NCBI RefSeq assembly: GCF_014698825.1
Contig: NZ_JACJTT010000005.1
Location: 62,001 to 126,000 of the forward strand
Reading direction: 5' to 3'
Source of the DNA: Richelia sinica FACHB-800
Lineage (GTDB): Bacteria > Cyanobacteriota > Cyanobacteriia > Cyanobacteriales > Nostocaceae
Length of the DNA stretch: 64,000 nucleotides
Under the pieces are notes generated by a model. The model made no database searches. It was not told where the DNA came from and saw only the letters and a program-made list of their open reading frames with translations. Positions within the stretch are counted from its first letter, which is position 1; the number at the start of each line of letters is the position of its first letter. The translations under genes and the position numbers were made by a program. Shown piece by piece: positions 18,301 to 25,186 of the stretch.

Positions 18301-18726
18301 AAATTAACGGAACTGTATCGCCGTTTTTACCGGGCGAATAAAAGGTTTAATCCTAAAGCTAATGCTGTTTTAAAACCGATTGATATTGCTGCGGAAACTA
18401 TTCTGAAAGCAGATTCAAGTGTGTTTGAGGGTGAAACCTTAACTTTAGCAGTAGCAGCAGAGATTTTTAAACTCATGGATCGGGTACATTCTTCAACTGC
18501 TGAAGGACGCTGGATGATGAGTAAACGAGAGGAAGAAAGACAAGCTGTTTTAGATTTTGCTAGATATTTTGTAGAGGAAGTATTTGAGAAAAGTTTTAAA
18601 AGCGATCGCGCGCGTTTAGCAGGTCGTCAATTAAACCTGATTCGCGATACCTGTGAATTTCTTTATCGTTTAGAAGATGACAAAGAAAACGCAGATAAAT
18701 CTAAATCTGACGACGAAGATCCGTAG
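15376..18726 (+). CDS. cas10d: type I-D large subunit Cas10d (Csc3)
   Basis: The 1116-aa large subunit of the I-D complex, combining PAM/target recognition with the nuclease. An acidic N-terminal tail (1-50) precedes an HD nuclease region with H128 and the HD pair H169-D170 (FILHDFEKFP). The middle is the Cas10-like part, where no canonical GGDD motif was noticed. The C-terminal 150 residues are helical and double as Cas11d from an internal start. The ATG lies inside hepT without its own good SD, implying coupled translation. The stop codon touches a 29-bp palindrome. Length is typical of Csc3 proteins. Confidence 0.93.
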   Translation: MAIKSKESDEYQQLSLLETENSSEEFQSSEDDWLSSEFGFDSDGDRTIETKGQLLTLKLLREAIKSQNTNDQVMADFAEYVLPNLLKIAIGVTAKGGKFFDEIDEKRAAEGKSRVRRDNAADQSLNTHLLNGLFPANLIEQRLEKLDTTVKRVVKDKERRLVIAGFILHDFEKFPDAPEDCRKLPLDEHRKIIDEKVKQLGLDKFINPDNPEDYQEYLDDLLCMAYNAQRRWDTNWNFSEFGLNPVLKDRTIQSLSDLTCLADSLASIIKHPQDAENPRLNEIIHSLSDGKLKFTYHHIAENRGVLTNVVNNAVIEAHTNLNTEENKYYQPLLYLPTGVIYLALRDAPPISSATLPDLVVDKIKSLCAGQLKLRQTGFGRDGKGMKYAEYYNLFFDSPGLMQVALDATLRILKSGKPSVAKSRSENLVKFQKQSVLSADYDFNFDDDIRIDQIAEFGDLITRKIWEETVERIEIARKKDKKLPEVPKFDLTHKVAEFWNLTEYLPQIREIQLINESLKEQKLKGNTGGVPYEWYYLAAKYLEKNQGVEDVRENCQQVIDYLTNLISPILTQYQLPDGWDDLRLWVTRVVMLPSANKAASVKTEVDNFLHELSNYNAAKKSGRGKQLICSISHSAYTVTEQMESAVLFTPQVYTNKQMLGGSNAKRNISSIAGVEMMLRQILMNQTQAVGKRFEDGKYRYLYFYPTYYFTPETNKFLQKAYTNIAQTRFDTSIRNHFISKDLQVDLGKENYQSVDSFLIDENLDSEKDRTFKLSYPEDQPLTFYFMALPPGRDSTDTESWVMPSWLAFAFPMILDVKTVVSESPIPPFNDGAEFEETVFLDSAPHAFRTLVKRDRFRLDYILEGWEEYGIQYPAPLNVLTAAYAIHLDVNARQGKTGYDANWGKFTELAKDFETSPLYVFAYLNKWVRNQGVETARLEKIKLYTYHFYPCFDPYTKFDFNQEKLIVGEASNLNHPKKLTELYRRFYRANKRFNPKANAVLKPIDIAAETILKADSSVFEGETLTLAVAAEIFKLMDRVHSSTAEGRWMMSKREEERQAVLDFARYFVEEVFEKSFKSDRARLAGRQLNLIRDTCEFLYRLEDDKENADKSKSDDEDP
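18268..18726 (+). CDS. cas11d: type I-D small subunit Cas11d from an internal start
   Basis: Inside cas10d and in frame with it, AGGAG (18254-18258) stands 9 nt before a GTG that is codon 965 (LIV-GEASN). Translation from there gives a 152-aa helical protein identical to the Cas10d C-terminus. Independent translation of the small subunit from within cas10d has been shown for cyanobacterial I-D systems (Synechocystis). Here the site is predicted from spacing and frame, not measured. Its product would line the crRNA-target duplex in the complex. Confidence 0.72.
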   Translation: MGEASNLNHPKKLTELYRRFYRANKRFNPKANAVLKPIDIAAETILKADSSVFEGETLTLAVAAEIFKLMDRVHSSTAEGRWMMSKREEERQAVLDFARYFVEEVFEKSFKSDRARLAGRQLNLIRDTCEFLYRLEDDKENADKSKSDDEDP

Positions 18727-18751
18727 GGGTTTAGCAATGCTAAACCCCTAC
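18723..18751. repeat. 29-bp palindrome between cas10d and csc2
   Basis: GTAGGGGTTTAGCA, one central base, then the exact complement; 14-bp arms. The same 29 bp recurs at 34733-34761, so it is a dispersed palindromic repeat. The left arm overlaps the cas10d stop codon. As RNA it would form a strong hairpin inside the cas message, which could set different stabilities for the two sides. Confidence 0.8.
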
Positions 18752-18801
18752 CCCACCCAAAAATTTTACTAACTTCATTAACCCTAATTTGGAGAAACAT
18801 T

Positions 18802-19812
18802 ATGGCATTTTTAAAAACCGTTGACGCTAAATTATTTCAATCTGAAATCCCCTACAAACCAATGGGTAAATATGCCCACTTTCTCACCATTCGTGTGACC
18901 GAATCTTATCCTTTATTTCAAACAGATAGCGAACTCAACAAAGCACGAGTTAGAGCAGGAGTCAAAGACAAAAACACCATTAGCCGTCTTTCCATGTTCA
19001 AACGTAAACAGTCCACGCCAGAAAGATTAGTAGGTCGGGAATTATTGCGGAAATACGAATTTATGACAGCAGAAGATTGTGAATATAACGTTAAATTTGC
19101 AATGGATAATCCTGATTGTATTATTTACGGCTTTGCTATTGGTGACTCCGGTTCAGAAAAATCAAAAGTTGTCGTAGATACTGCATTTTCAATTACAGCT
19201 TTTGATGAATCTCACGAAACATTTACCCTCAATGCACCTTTTGAAAATGGGACAATGGCTTCTAAAGGTGAAGATAATTCTAAACCTGGTGAAGTTACTA
19301 GCAGAATTAATCAACAAGACCACATTAAACCACAGGTATTTTTTCCCAGCATTGTTACACTCAAAGACCCTACAGAAGCCAGTTTTTTATATGTTTTAAA
19401 TAACATTATCAGAACTCGACACTATGGCGCACAAACAACCCGTACAGGTCGCATCAGAAACGAATTAATCGGAGTTGTATTTGCTGATGGAGAAATTGCC
19501 AGTAATCTCCGTTGGACTCAAGCAATATATGACCAAATGAAGGCTAATAATACACTCAAATCACCAGATCCTTTAGACGAAGATGATGTAATTACTGCTG
19601 CTAAAAAGGCAATTGAGAATTTAATGGCAGATGAGTTTATTGTGCATACTGACTTTATTGGTGATGCTTTTATACCTTTGTTGAATGAAGTCAAAACCCT
19701 GACTAATAACGAAGCAGGAATTAAATCTATTTTGCAAAAAGCTGATGCAGAAGCTAAAGAATATGCCAATAAACATATTAGCAAAAAGAAAACTGCGGCT
19801 AAGGCTAAGTAA
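18802..19812 (+). CDS. csc2: type I-D backbone subunit Csc2 (Cas7d)
   Basis: The 336-aa RAMP-type protein that polymerises along the crRNA to form the I-D backbone. Length and position (after cas10d, before csc1) match Csc2. Characteristic stretches include an N-terminal KPMGKYAHFLTIRVTESYPL and a central RTRHYGAQTTRTGRIRNELI, a basic loop suited to RNA contact. The start has GGAGA upstream. The C-terminus is lysine-rich (KKKTAAKAK). It is followed by csc1 after only 5 bp. Confidence 0.92.
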   Translation: MAFLKTVDAKLFQSEIPYKPMGKYAHFLTIRVTESYPLFQTDSELNKARVRAGVKDKNTISRLSMFKRKQSTPERLVGRELLRKYEFMTAEDCEYNVKFAMDNPDCIIYGFAIGDSGSEKSKVVVDTAFSITAFDESHETFTLNAPFENGTMASKGEDNSKPGEVTSRINQQDHIKPQVFFPSIVTLKDPTEASFLYVLNNIIRTRHYGAQTTRTGRIRNELIGVVFADGEIASNLRWTQAIYDQMKANNTLKSPDPLDEDDVITAAKKAIENLMADEFIVHTDFIGDAFIPLLNEVKTLTNNEAGIKSILQKADAEAKEYANKHISKKKTAAKAK

Positions 19813-19817
19813 CAGCC

Positions 19818-20525
19818 ATGACTATTATCTACCGTTGTCAATTAGAACTACACGACAGTCTGTATTTTGCCACTCGTGAAATTGGCAGACTATACGAAAC
19901 GGAGCCAATAATTCACAATTATGCACTCTGTTATGCACTCGGCTTAGTTGATAACCCTGTTTACTCAACTACCGTTGCTGAAGAAGATTCCTATTGCTAT
20001 TTCTGTCCTGAACAAGTGCCAAAATATGAGGAACATTTAACCCCACTCAACCAACAGGAAATTTATGTTACTCCGGCTCGTTCTCTCAATCATACGGCTA
20101 TTCTGAATACATGGAAGTATGCTAATAATAACTACCATGTAGAAATGGAGAAAACCCAAAAGAATATTCCCAGTTTTGGACGAGCCAAAGAAATTGCGCC
20201 AGAAAGTCAATTTGAGTTTTTTCTCATCTCTGAAAAACACATCAAATTACCGAAATGGATTCGTTTGGGAAAATGGATGAGTAAGGCTGAGTTAATAGTT
20301 AAAGAATTACCTAAACCGAAAAAGACTGAAGGTGTATTCACCTGTTCTCATCCTTTAAATCCTTTGGATGTCATGTTTACTAATCAAGTAATTAGCTATG
20401 ATGTAGTAAATATGCCGCCAGTTAGTCTAATTCAAAATGTGCAAATGCGAGGGGAATATTACTATTTTGATGATGTCAAAGATGTAAAACTTCCTAAGTT
20501 GATGCAATACCGTTTTCGGAGTTAA
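19818..20525 (+). CDS. csc1: type I-D subunit Csc1 (Cas5d)
   Basis: A 235-aa Cas5-type RAMP protein expected to cap the 5' handle of the crRNA in the I-D complex. The order and length fit Csc1. The N-terminal strand IIYRCQLELHDSLYFATREI is the first RAMP beta strand, and a proline/lysine-rich region (ELPKPKKTEGVF) lies near residue 165. It has no visible SD, as expected for coupling to csc2 across a 5-bp gap. Its stop codon abuts an opposite-strand gene end. Confidence 0.92.
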   Translation: MTIIYRCQLELHDSLYFATREIGRLYETEPIIHNYALCYALGLVDNPVYSTTVAEEDSYCYFCPEQVPKYEEHLTPLNQQEIYVTPARSLNHTAILNTWKYANNNYHVEMEKTQKNIPSFGRAKEIAPESQFEFFLISEKHIKLPKWIRLGKWMSKAELIVKELPKPKKTEGVFTCSHPLNPLDVMFTNQVISYDVVNMPPVSLIQNVQMRGEYYYFDDVKDVKLPKLMQYRFRS

Positions 20526-20945
20526 TTACTGACCAAAACCTTTACCTCTTTTTTTCTTTTTAGGAGGACTTAAAGGCATTAATTCAGTCATCAGACTACC
20601 ACGATTTTGTAACATTAACTTACGATTTCGATCCCGTTGATAAGTTGCTATTTCTTCTGCATGGGGATGATCCGGATCTATTTTGAGATGGGTAATAGAT
20701 ACTACATATTGTGCTTGATCTTCATCTTTGGGATTATCGTTTTTGCTGACTAGTCGGCACATAATCCCACCTTCATCTCCAGAATAAGCTACCCAATCAA
20801 CCTCAAATTCTTTCTCTGGATTGACTAGTTCTCCCCTTTTTTTCAACATTTTTAAGAATTCTTTCCTTGCCTTGACTTTAATTGGTAAACTGGCTTCTAA
20901 CTTTTCAGTAAGTGCAGTTGCTACATTTTTATCATCAATTCTCAT
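20526..20945 (-). CDS. unknown 139-aa protein, opposite strand in the cas locus
   Basis: A frame read against the cas operon, ending exactly where csc1 ends. The product has an N-terminal helical region, a mixed middle (VDWVAYSGDEGGIMCRLVSK) and a very basic tail (PPKKKKRGKGFGQ). The balanced domain-like composition argues for a real gene. No family is recognised. Its position, flanked by csc1 and the 2OG oxygenase gene, would require a separate promoter in 20946-21035. It interrupts the cas operon, so cas6 onward may be transcribed separately. Confidence 0.65.
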   Translation of the reverse strand: MRIDDKNVATALTEKLEASLPIKVKARKEFLKMLKKRGELVNPEKEFEVDWVAYSGDEGGIMCRLVSKNDNPKDEDQAQYVVSITHLKIDPDHPHAEEIATYQRDRNRKLMLQNRGSLMTELMPLSPPKKKKRGKGFGQ

Positions 20946-21035
20946 GTATCTAACCCTCTATGGTATTTTGTTTAAGTTTAAAATTATTACAATCATAAAC
21001 TGAAATACTTAATTATTCTTTCCTGCTTTTGTACC

Positions 21036-21647
21036 GTGAAATACTATCAACAACAACCCAACGCCTTCCCCATTAATTACCTTAACGACTTATGGGGAGA
21101 AATCAATTCTTGCCCTTACTTTGCTGTCAACAACCTCAACCGCGATTTTGTCAACACCAAAGGTTTTTCTGTAGTATTCCAACGTGAAGGAATCGCAGAA
21201 GTAGAAAAAAAATTTCCTTTTTTCAAGCCTTATTTAGATTTGGCTCTTCAGCCTAATTGCAACGCTTTTTATCTTAATCCTTTACTGCTCAAAGAAGGTT
21301 CTCGTGTTGACCCGCATATAGATAGGTCGCTCCGTTCCTATTGTAAAACAATTCAACCACCGGCTTATGTCAGCGTTCTCTATGTGCGTGTCCCAGAAAA
21401 CATGGAGGGAGGAGAATTAGTCTTAAAATCCCACAAACGCCAAGTTGGACAAATTAAACCCCAAACTAATACCCTGCTTTACTTTCAAGGTGATTTAACT
21501 CATTCCGTTAATGCTGTCAAAACTCCTGGTAATCGCTTGAGTTTGGTTTGTGAGCAGTATAATTTAGATGAGAGTGAATTAGAAGAAATACCGTATTTTA
21601 CTTTAGAGTCTAGAGCTACTCAAGCGATAAATAAGAAACGCAAGTAA
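21036..21647 (+). CDS. 2OG-Fe(II) oxygenase in the type I-D locus
   Basis: A 203-aa double-stranded beta-helix dioxygenase. The iron ligands fit HxD in VDPHIDRSL (around residues 91-99) and a distal H in GDLTHSVNAV; the 2-oxoglutarate arginine fits NRLSLVCEQY. The start is GTG. Members hydroxylate proteins, nucleic acids or small molecules with 2-oxoglutarate and O2. It sits between the interference genes and cas6 on the same strand. Whether it serves the CRISPR system is unknown; it may be cargo. Confidence 0.8.
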   Translation: MKYYQQQPNAFPINYLNDLWGEINSCPYFAVNNLNRDFVNTKGFSVVFQREGIAEVEKKFPFFKPYLDLALQPNCNAFYLNPLLLKEGSRVDPHIDRSLRSYCKTIQPPAYVSVLYVRVPENMEGGELVLKSHKRQVGQIKPQTNTLLYFQGDLTHSVNAVKTPGNRLSLVCEQYNLDESELEEIPYFTLESRATQAINKKRK

Positions 21648-21666
21648 AAAATTACATCAAGTTTTA

Positions 21667-21689
21667 ATTTCCTCATTGAGAAAGGAAAT
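21667..21689 (+). promoter_or_regulatory. hairpin covering the cas6 ribosome-binding site
   Basis: Arms ATTTCCT (21667-21673) and AGGAAAT (21683-21689) pair across a 9-nt loop. The right arm contains the only purine-rich SD (AAGGAAA) before the cas6 ATG at 21699, so folding would mask it. This is a structural prediction only. Confidence 0.4.
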
Positions 21690-21698
21690 ATCTAAAAT

Positions 21699-22529
21699 AT
21701 GCCTCATAGCTTAGTGTTAAATCTGCTTCCCCAGTCACCTATCCCACCCCAATATCTAACAGGAAGACACTTACACGCTCTATTTCTCACACTAGTCAGT
21801 TCTGTAGATTATAGCTTGGGCGATCGCTTGCATGATGCCACCGCAGATAAAGCCTTCACCCTCTCCCCCTTGCAAATTCACTCTCCACGCTCCCACAGGG
21901 GTGCTAGCAAACACACAACCTTGCAATTCTTTCATTCCCAACCTATCCTCCCAGGAACCCCTTGCTGGTGGAGAATATCCCTTTTAGACGACACTCTTTT
22001 TAGTCAACTAACGCAACTATGGCTAAATCTCAACCCTGATAAACCTTGGCATTTAGGCCCTGCTGACTTATTTATCACCAGCATACAAGGCACACCCCAG
22101 TCTACCCAACCTTGGGCAAATGCTACCACCTATGCTCAATTATATGAACAAGCCGGCGCAGTTGAGAAAACAATTAGCTTGATTTTTGCTACACCAACCG
22201 CTTTCCGTCAAGGCAAGTTTGATACCACTCTTCCTACTAGAGAATGTGTGTTTAATTCCCTTCTTTCCCGTTGGCATAAATATAGTGGCATAGAATTTTC
22301 AGATATTGCCATCGAATCTATTTTTCCTTCATTTATTAATATTCACACAGAAATAGTAGCTGATTCTCGTAGTAAATTTATTGGCGTTATGGGCGAGATT
22401 ACATATCGAATTATGGGTGATTTAGAACCAGAAAAAGTTAAGCAAATTAATGCTTTAGCTGACTTCGCTTTGTATGCTGGTGCGGGAAGAAAAACAACAA
22501 TGGGTATGGGAATGATAAGAAGAAGGTGA
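21699..22529 (+). CDS. cas6: CRISPR pre-crRNA endoribonuclease Cas6 (type I-D)
   Basis: The 276-aa repeat-specific RNase that cuts pre-crRNA at the base of the repeat hairpin. The C-terminal glycine-rich loop is YAGAGRKTTMGMGMIRR, the diagnostic Cas6 signature. H24/H26 (GRHLHALFL) near the N-terminus are candidate catalytic or RNA-contact histidines. Its expected substrate is the AATCCCTA/TAGGGATT hairpin of the adjacent array, leaving the 5' handle ATTGAAAC. The final arginines and stop lie at the edge of a 36-bp direct duplication. Confidence 0.93.
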   Translation: MPHSLVLNLLPQSPIPPQYLTGRHLHALFLTLVSSVDYSLGDRLHDATADKAFTLSPLQIHSPRSHRGASKHTTLQFFHSQPILPGTPCWWRISLLDDTLFSQLTQLWLNLNPDKPWHLGPADLFITSIQGTPQSTQPWANATTYAQLYEQAGAVEKTISLIFATPTAFRQGKFDTTLPTRECVFNSLLSRWHKYSGIEFSDIAIESIFPSFINIHTEIVADSRSKFIGVMGEITYRIMGDLEPEKVKQINALADFALYAGAGRKTTMGMGMIRRR

Positions 22530-22596
22530 CAGTTAAGAAGCTGACAGGGAACAGGTGACAGGTGACAGTTAAGAAGCTGACAGGGAATAGGTGACA
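22525..22596. repeat. 36-bp direct repeat, two copies (AGGTGAC-rich)
   Basis: A unit beginning GGTGACAGTTAAGAAGCTGA repeats at 22525 and 22561 with one base difference. It is built from AGGTGAC-like heptamers of the cyanobacterial short-tandem-repeat class. The first copy overlaps the last codon and the stop of cas6. Confidence 0.85.
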
Positions 22597-22610
22597 GAGA
22601 GAATTTAGTA

Positions 22611-22981
22611 ATGAAAATTGAATCACATCGAGATTTAATTGTGTGGCAAAAATCTAATCTATGGATATGGTAGTCCAAATTTATCAATTATCTACCGCAT
22701 TTCCGAATAGCGAAATTTATCGGCTGACATCACAAATTACTCGTGCTGCTTCATCCGTACCTGCCAATATTGCCGAAGGTCACGCACGAGGCACAACAAA
22801 AATTGATTTTGCTCATTTTCTGGCTATTGCTAAAGGTTCACTCATGGAAACAGAAACTTTTCTGATGCTAGCAGTCAGACTAAATAATTTAACTCCAGAG
22901 CAAGCAAATCCCACGTTATCTCTAATTACAGAGATTAGCAAAATGCTGACTTCTTTGCGCTACCGCATCCTTAATAATTAA
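22611..22981 (+). pseudogene. four-helix-bundle (23S rRNA IVP-like) protein, frameshifted
   Basis: The frame from the ATG reads MKIESHRDLIVWQKS and then stops at 22671-22673. Removing one copy of the duplicated pentamer AATCT (22651-22655, 22656-22660) restores DLIVWQKSMDMVVQIYQL and joins the downstream frame, giving a complete protein of about 122 aa of the S23/IVP four-helix family (RAASSVPANIAEGHARGT is the signature). The 5-bp tandem duplication therefore broke the gene. An internal ATG at 22661 could still give a shortened product lacking the first helix. Such proteins have no known CRISPR role. Confidence 0.8.
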
Positions 22982-23000
22982 TGAATTAATCATGAAAGGA

Positions 23001-23108
23001 CTAATAATAATCTTGCGTCTGTAATTCTTTTACTCTTCAGACCCCACGCCCACACCCACGCCTACACCCACCTAATAATAATCTTGCGTCTGTAATTCTT
23101 TTACTCTT
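23001..23108. repeat. 37-bp direct repeat, two copies
   Basis: CTAATAATAATCTTGCGTCT and the next 17 bases occur at 23001-23037 and 23072-23108 (71-bp period), separated by a C-rich stretch of CCCACACC-like units. It lies between the broken IVP gene and cas4 and is non-coding. Confidence 0.85.
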
Positions 23109-23126
23109 ACCTCTCACCTATTTACT

Positions 23127-23776
23127 ATGACTAAACAAAACACTCTTAATAATCTAACCGCATCTTCTTTACTGTCACCTGTCACCTGTCACCTATCACC
23201 TATTACTATCGCTTCTCTCAATCAATATTCATACTGTCCCCATAGATGTTGGCGGATGCACTGTGCAGGAGAATTTCAAGATAATCAATACACAATTGAA
23301 GGCACAAGTTTACATGGTAAAGTACATACGACAGGTGAAGGTAAACGGGAATCAACTTGGCAATTTCGCTCAATTTGGCTCAAGTCTGAACAGTATAACC
23401 TGAGTGGTAAATCAGATTTAATTGAAGAAGAAAACGGCGAATTTTACCCAGTGGAATATAAGCGGGGACGCAAGGGGAATGGGATAATGATGAATTACAA
23501 GTTTGTGCCCAAGCTTTATGTTTAGAGGAAATGACTGGTAAATCTGTAAACATTGGCTATGTTTATTATGCCCAATCTCATCAACGACAATTAGTACAAA
23601 TTACGCCAGAATTACGCCAAAGCACAATTGACACTATTGCATCTGTGCAGAATCTGTTAATCACAGGAATAATGCCTAAACCTATTTACAGTAAACGCTG
23701 TAAAGGTTGTAGTTTATATTCTCAATGTTTACCCGAAGTTCGCGAAAAAATGAGCCGCTATCAAGAAGAAAATTAA
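23127..23776 (+). pseudogene. cas4: CRISPR-associated Cas4 nuclease, frameshifted
   Basis: Two frames together make one Cas4. The first has the leading cysteine (YCPHRCW), GKSDLIEE and the RecB-type ExK motif PVEYKRG. The second has the QxxxY-like region and the C-terminal Fe-S cysteines KRCKGCSLYSQC. They are joined by restoring one T after AAGGGGAAT (about 23480), which would read KGNWDNDEL in place of KGNGIMMN. As it stands, translation stops at 23523-23525, before the Fe-S cluster ligands. The N-terminus also contains heptamer-repeat codons (LLSPVTCHLSPIT). Cas4 trims prespacers and checks the PAM; it is probably inactive unless the base loss is a sequence error. Confidence 0.85.
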
Positions 23777-23786
23777 GGAGTTAATT

Positions 23787-24791
23787 ATGGGAACACTATA
23801 TGTCGCACATGATGATGCTTTTATTGGCAAAACTGATGAGAGATTGATTGTCAAAGCTGAGAAGAAAATTCTACAAGATATTCCTTTTATTCAGGTCGAG
23901 GGAATTGTAATTTTAGGACGAGCAACAGTTTCACCTGCGGTTGTTGAAGAGATTTTAACCCGCAAAATCGGTTTAACTTTTATCAACCAAATCGGACATT
24001 ATTTAGGCAGACTTGAACCGGAACATACAAAAAACATCTTTGTGCGTAAAGCTCAATGGAGTGCAGCAGGAGAAACACCCCAATCTATACATTTAGTTAA
24101 AGGTTTTGTACGGGGTAAATTGAAAAACTATCGTAATGCTTTACTTCGCGCTCAAAGGGAAGATGCTGGGCTTGATTTGAGTAGTTATATTACTAAATTA
24201 GAGCAAGCAATATCACCAATTGAGCAAACAGATAAAATTGCCTCCCTCCGAGGTCTAGAAGGTGCAGGAAGCGCAGCTTATTTCGGGTGTTTTGACCAAC
24301 TGATTAAACATCCAGATTTTGAATTTTCCAAACGTAAACGCCGACCTGCAACCGACCCTGTAAATTCTCTCTTGGGTTTTGGCTATACCTTGTTACAACA
24401 CGACATTCAAAACGCCGTGAATATCGTCGGTTTTGACCCCTATCTTGGATATTTGCACTTTGACCATTATGGCAGACCTTCCCTAGCTTTGGACTTAATG
24501 GAAGAATTTCGCCCCTTGGTAGTGGATGCAATGGTGTTGTCACTCATCAACAAGCGATCGCTCACACCAGCAGATTTTATCACCGAACCCCTCAGCAATG
24601 CCATGAAATTAAACCCAGAGGGTAAAAAAACATTTCTAAAAGCCTATCAACAAAAGAAACTCGCAAACTTCAAACACCCAGTATTAGGACGCAAATGTAC
24701 ATATCAAGAAGCCTTTGAAATTCAAGGGCGGTTATTAGCTAAATATCTCATGGGTGAAATTGAGCAATATCCACCTTTAGTATTGAGGTGA
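23787..24791 (+). CDS. cas1: CRISPR integrase Cas1
   Basis: The 334-aa integrase subunit of the Cas1-Cas2 spacer acquisition complex. Catalytic residues are readable: E158 in RGLEGAGSAAYF, H224 in GYLHFDHYG and an acidic pair E239/E240 in LALDLMEEFRP. AAGGAG stands before the ATG. Length and motifs are complete. It follows cas4 by 10 bp and precedes cas2 across a 122-bp gap that is filled with short repeats, so coupling to cas2 is loose. The family assignment is certain; the I-D subtype follows from context. Confidence 0.95.
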   Translation: MGTLYVAHDDAFIGKTDERLIVKAEKKILQDIPFIQVEGIVILGRATVSPAVVEEILTRKIGLTFINQIGHYLGRLEPEHTKNIFVRKAQWSAAGETPQSIHLVKGFVRGKLKNYRNALLRAQREDAGLDLSSYITKLEQAISPIEQTDKIASLRGLEGAGSAAYFGCFDQLIKHPDFEFSKRKRRPATDPVNSLLGFGYTLLQHDIQNAVNIVGFDPYLGYLHFDHYGRPSLALDLMEEFRPLVVDAMVLSLINKRSLTPADFITEPLSNAMKLNPEGKKTFLKAYQQKKLANFKHPVLGRKCTYQEAFEIQGRLLAKYLMGEIEQYPPLVLR

Positions 24792-24870
24792 CAGGGAACA
24801 GGTGACAGGTGACAGTAAAGAAAGCAGGGGAAGCAGGGGGAGAATAAACTTCTATCTATTCCCTATTCCC

Positions 24871-24912
24871 AATGACAAATGACCAATGACAAATGACCAA
24901 TGACAAATAACC
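24871..24912. repeat. 14-bp tandem repeat abutting the cas2 start
   Basis: Three head-to-tail copies of AATGACAAATGACC (the third with one change) end 1 bp before the cas2 ATG. They leave no recognisable Shine-Dalgarno for cas2. Upstream at 24787-24825 are AGGTGAC heptamers and an AAGCAGGGG pair. Confidence 0.85.
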
Positions 24913-24913
24913 T

Positions 24914-25186
24914 ATGTTCATAGTTGTCAGTTACGATATACCCGAAGATAAACGCCGGACAAAAGTTCACTCGGTTCTTAAATCTTACGGACAATGGATG
25001 CAGTTTAGTGTTTTCGAGTGTGATTTGACTCCAACTCAGTATGCTAAGATGCGATCGCGTTTAGCCAAACTCATCAAACCTGATACCGACAGCATCCGTT
25101 TTTATTTTCTCTGTCAATGTTGTCAAGGCAAAGTAGAACGCATTGGTGGTGAACCAGTCAGAGACAACACAATCTTTTTTGCTTAA
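24914..25186 (+). CDS. cas2: CRISPR-associated Cas2
   Basis: A 90-aa ferredoxin-fold protein that bridges Cas1 dimers. The N-terminal strand FIVVSYDIPEDKRR carries the conserved aspartate D8, and the end FFA matches other cyanobacterial Cas2 proteins. It is complete and in the usual place next to the leader. No SD is visible because a tandem repeat fills the upstream region. A second, decayed copy of its 3' part lies at about 2340-2470 on the other strand. Confidence 0.94.
   Translation: MFIVVSYDIPEDKRRTKVHSVLKSYGQWMQFSVFECDLTPTQYAKMRSRLAKLIKPDTDSIRFYFLCQCCQGKVERIGGEPVRDNTIFFA

Noticed and set aside
23127-23776. Two separate small genes instead of one cas4
   Set aside because: The ExK motif and the Fe-S cysteines of one Cas4 are divided between them, and adding one base joins them in frame, so they are halves of a single gene.
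24304-24543. 79-codon frame opposite cas1
   Set aside because: Lies wholly within the intact cas1 gene, with no independent signal.
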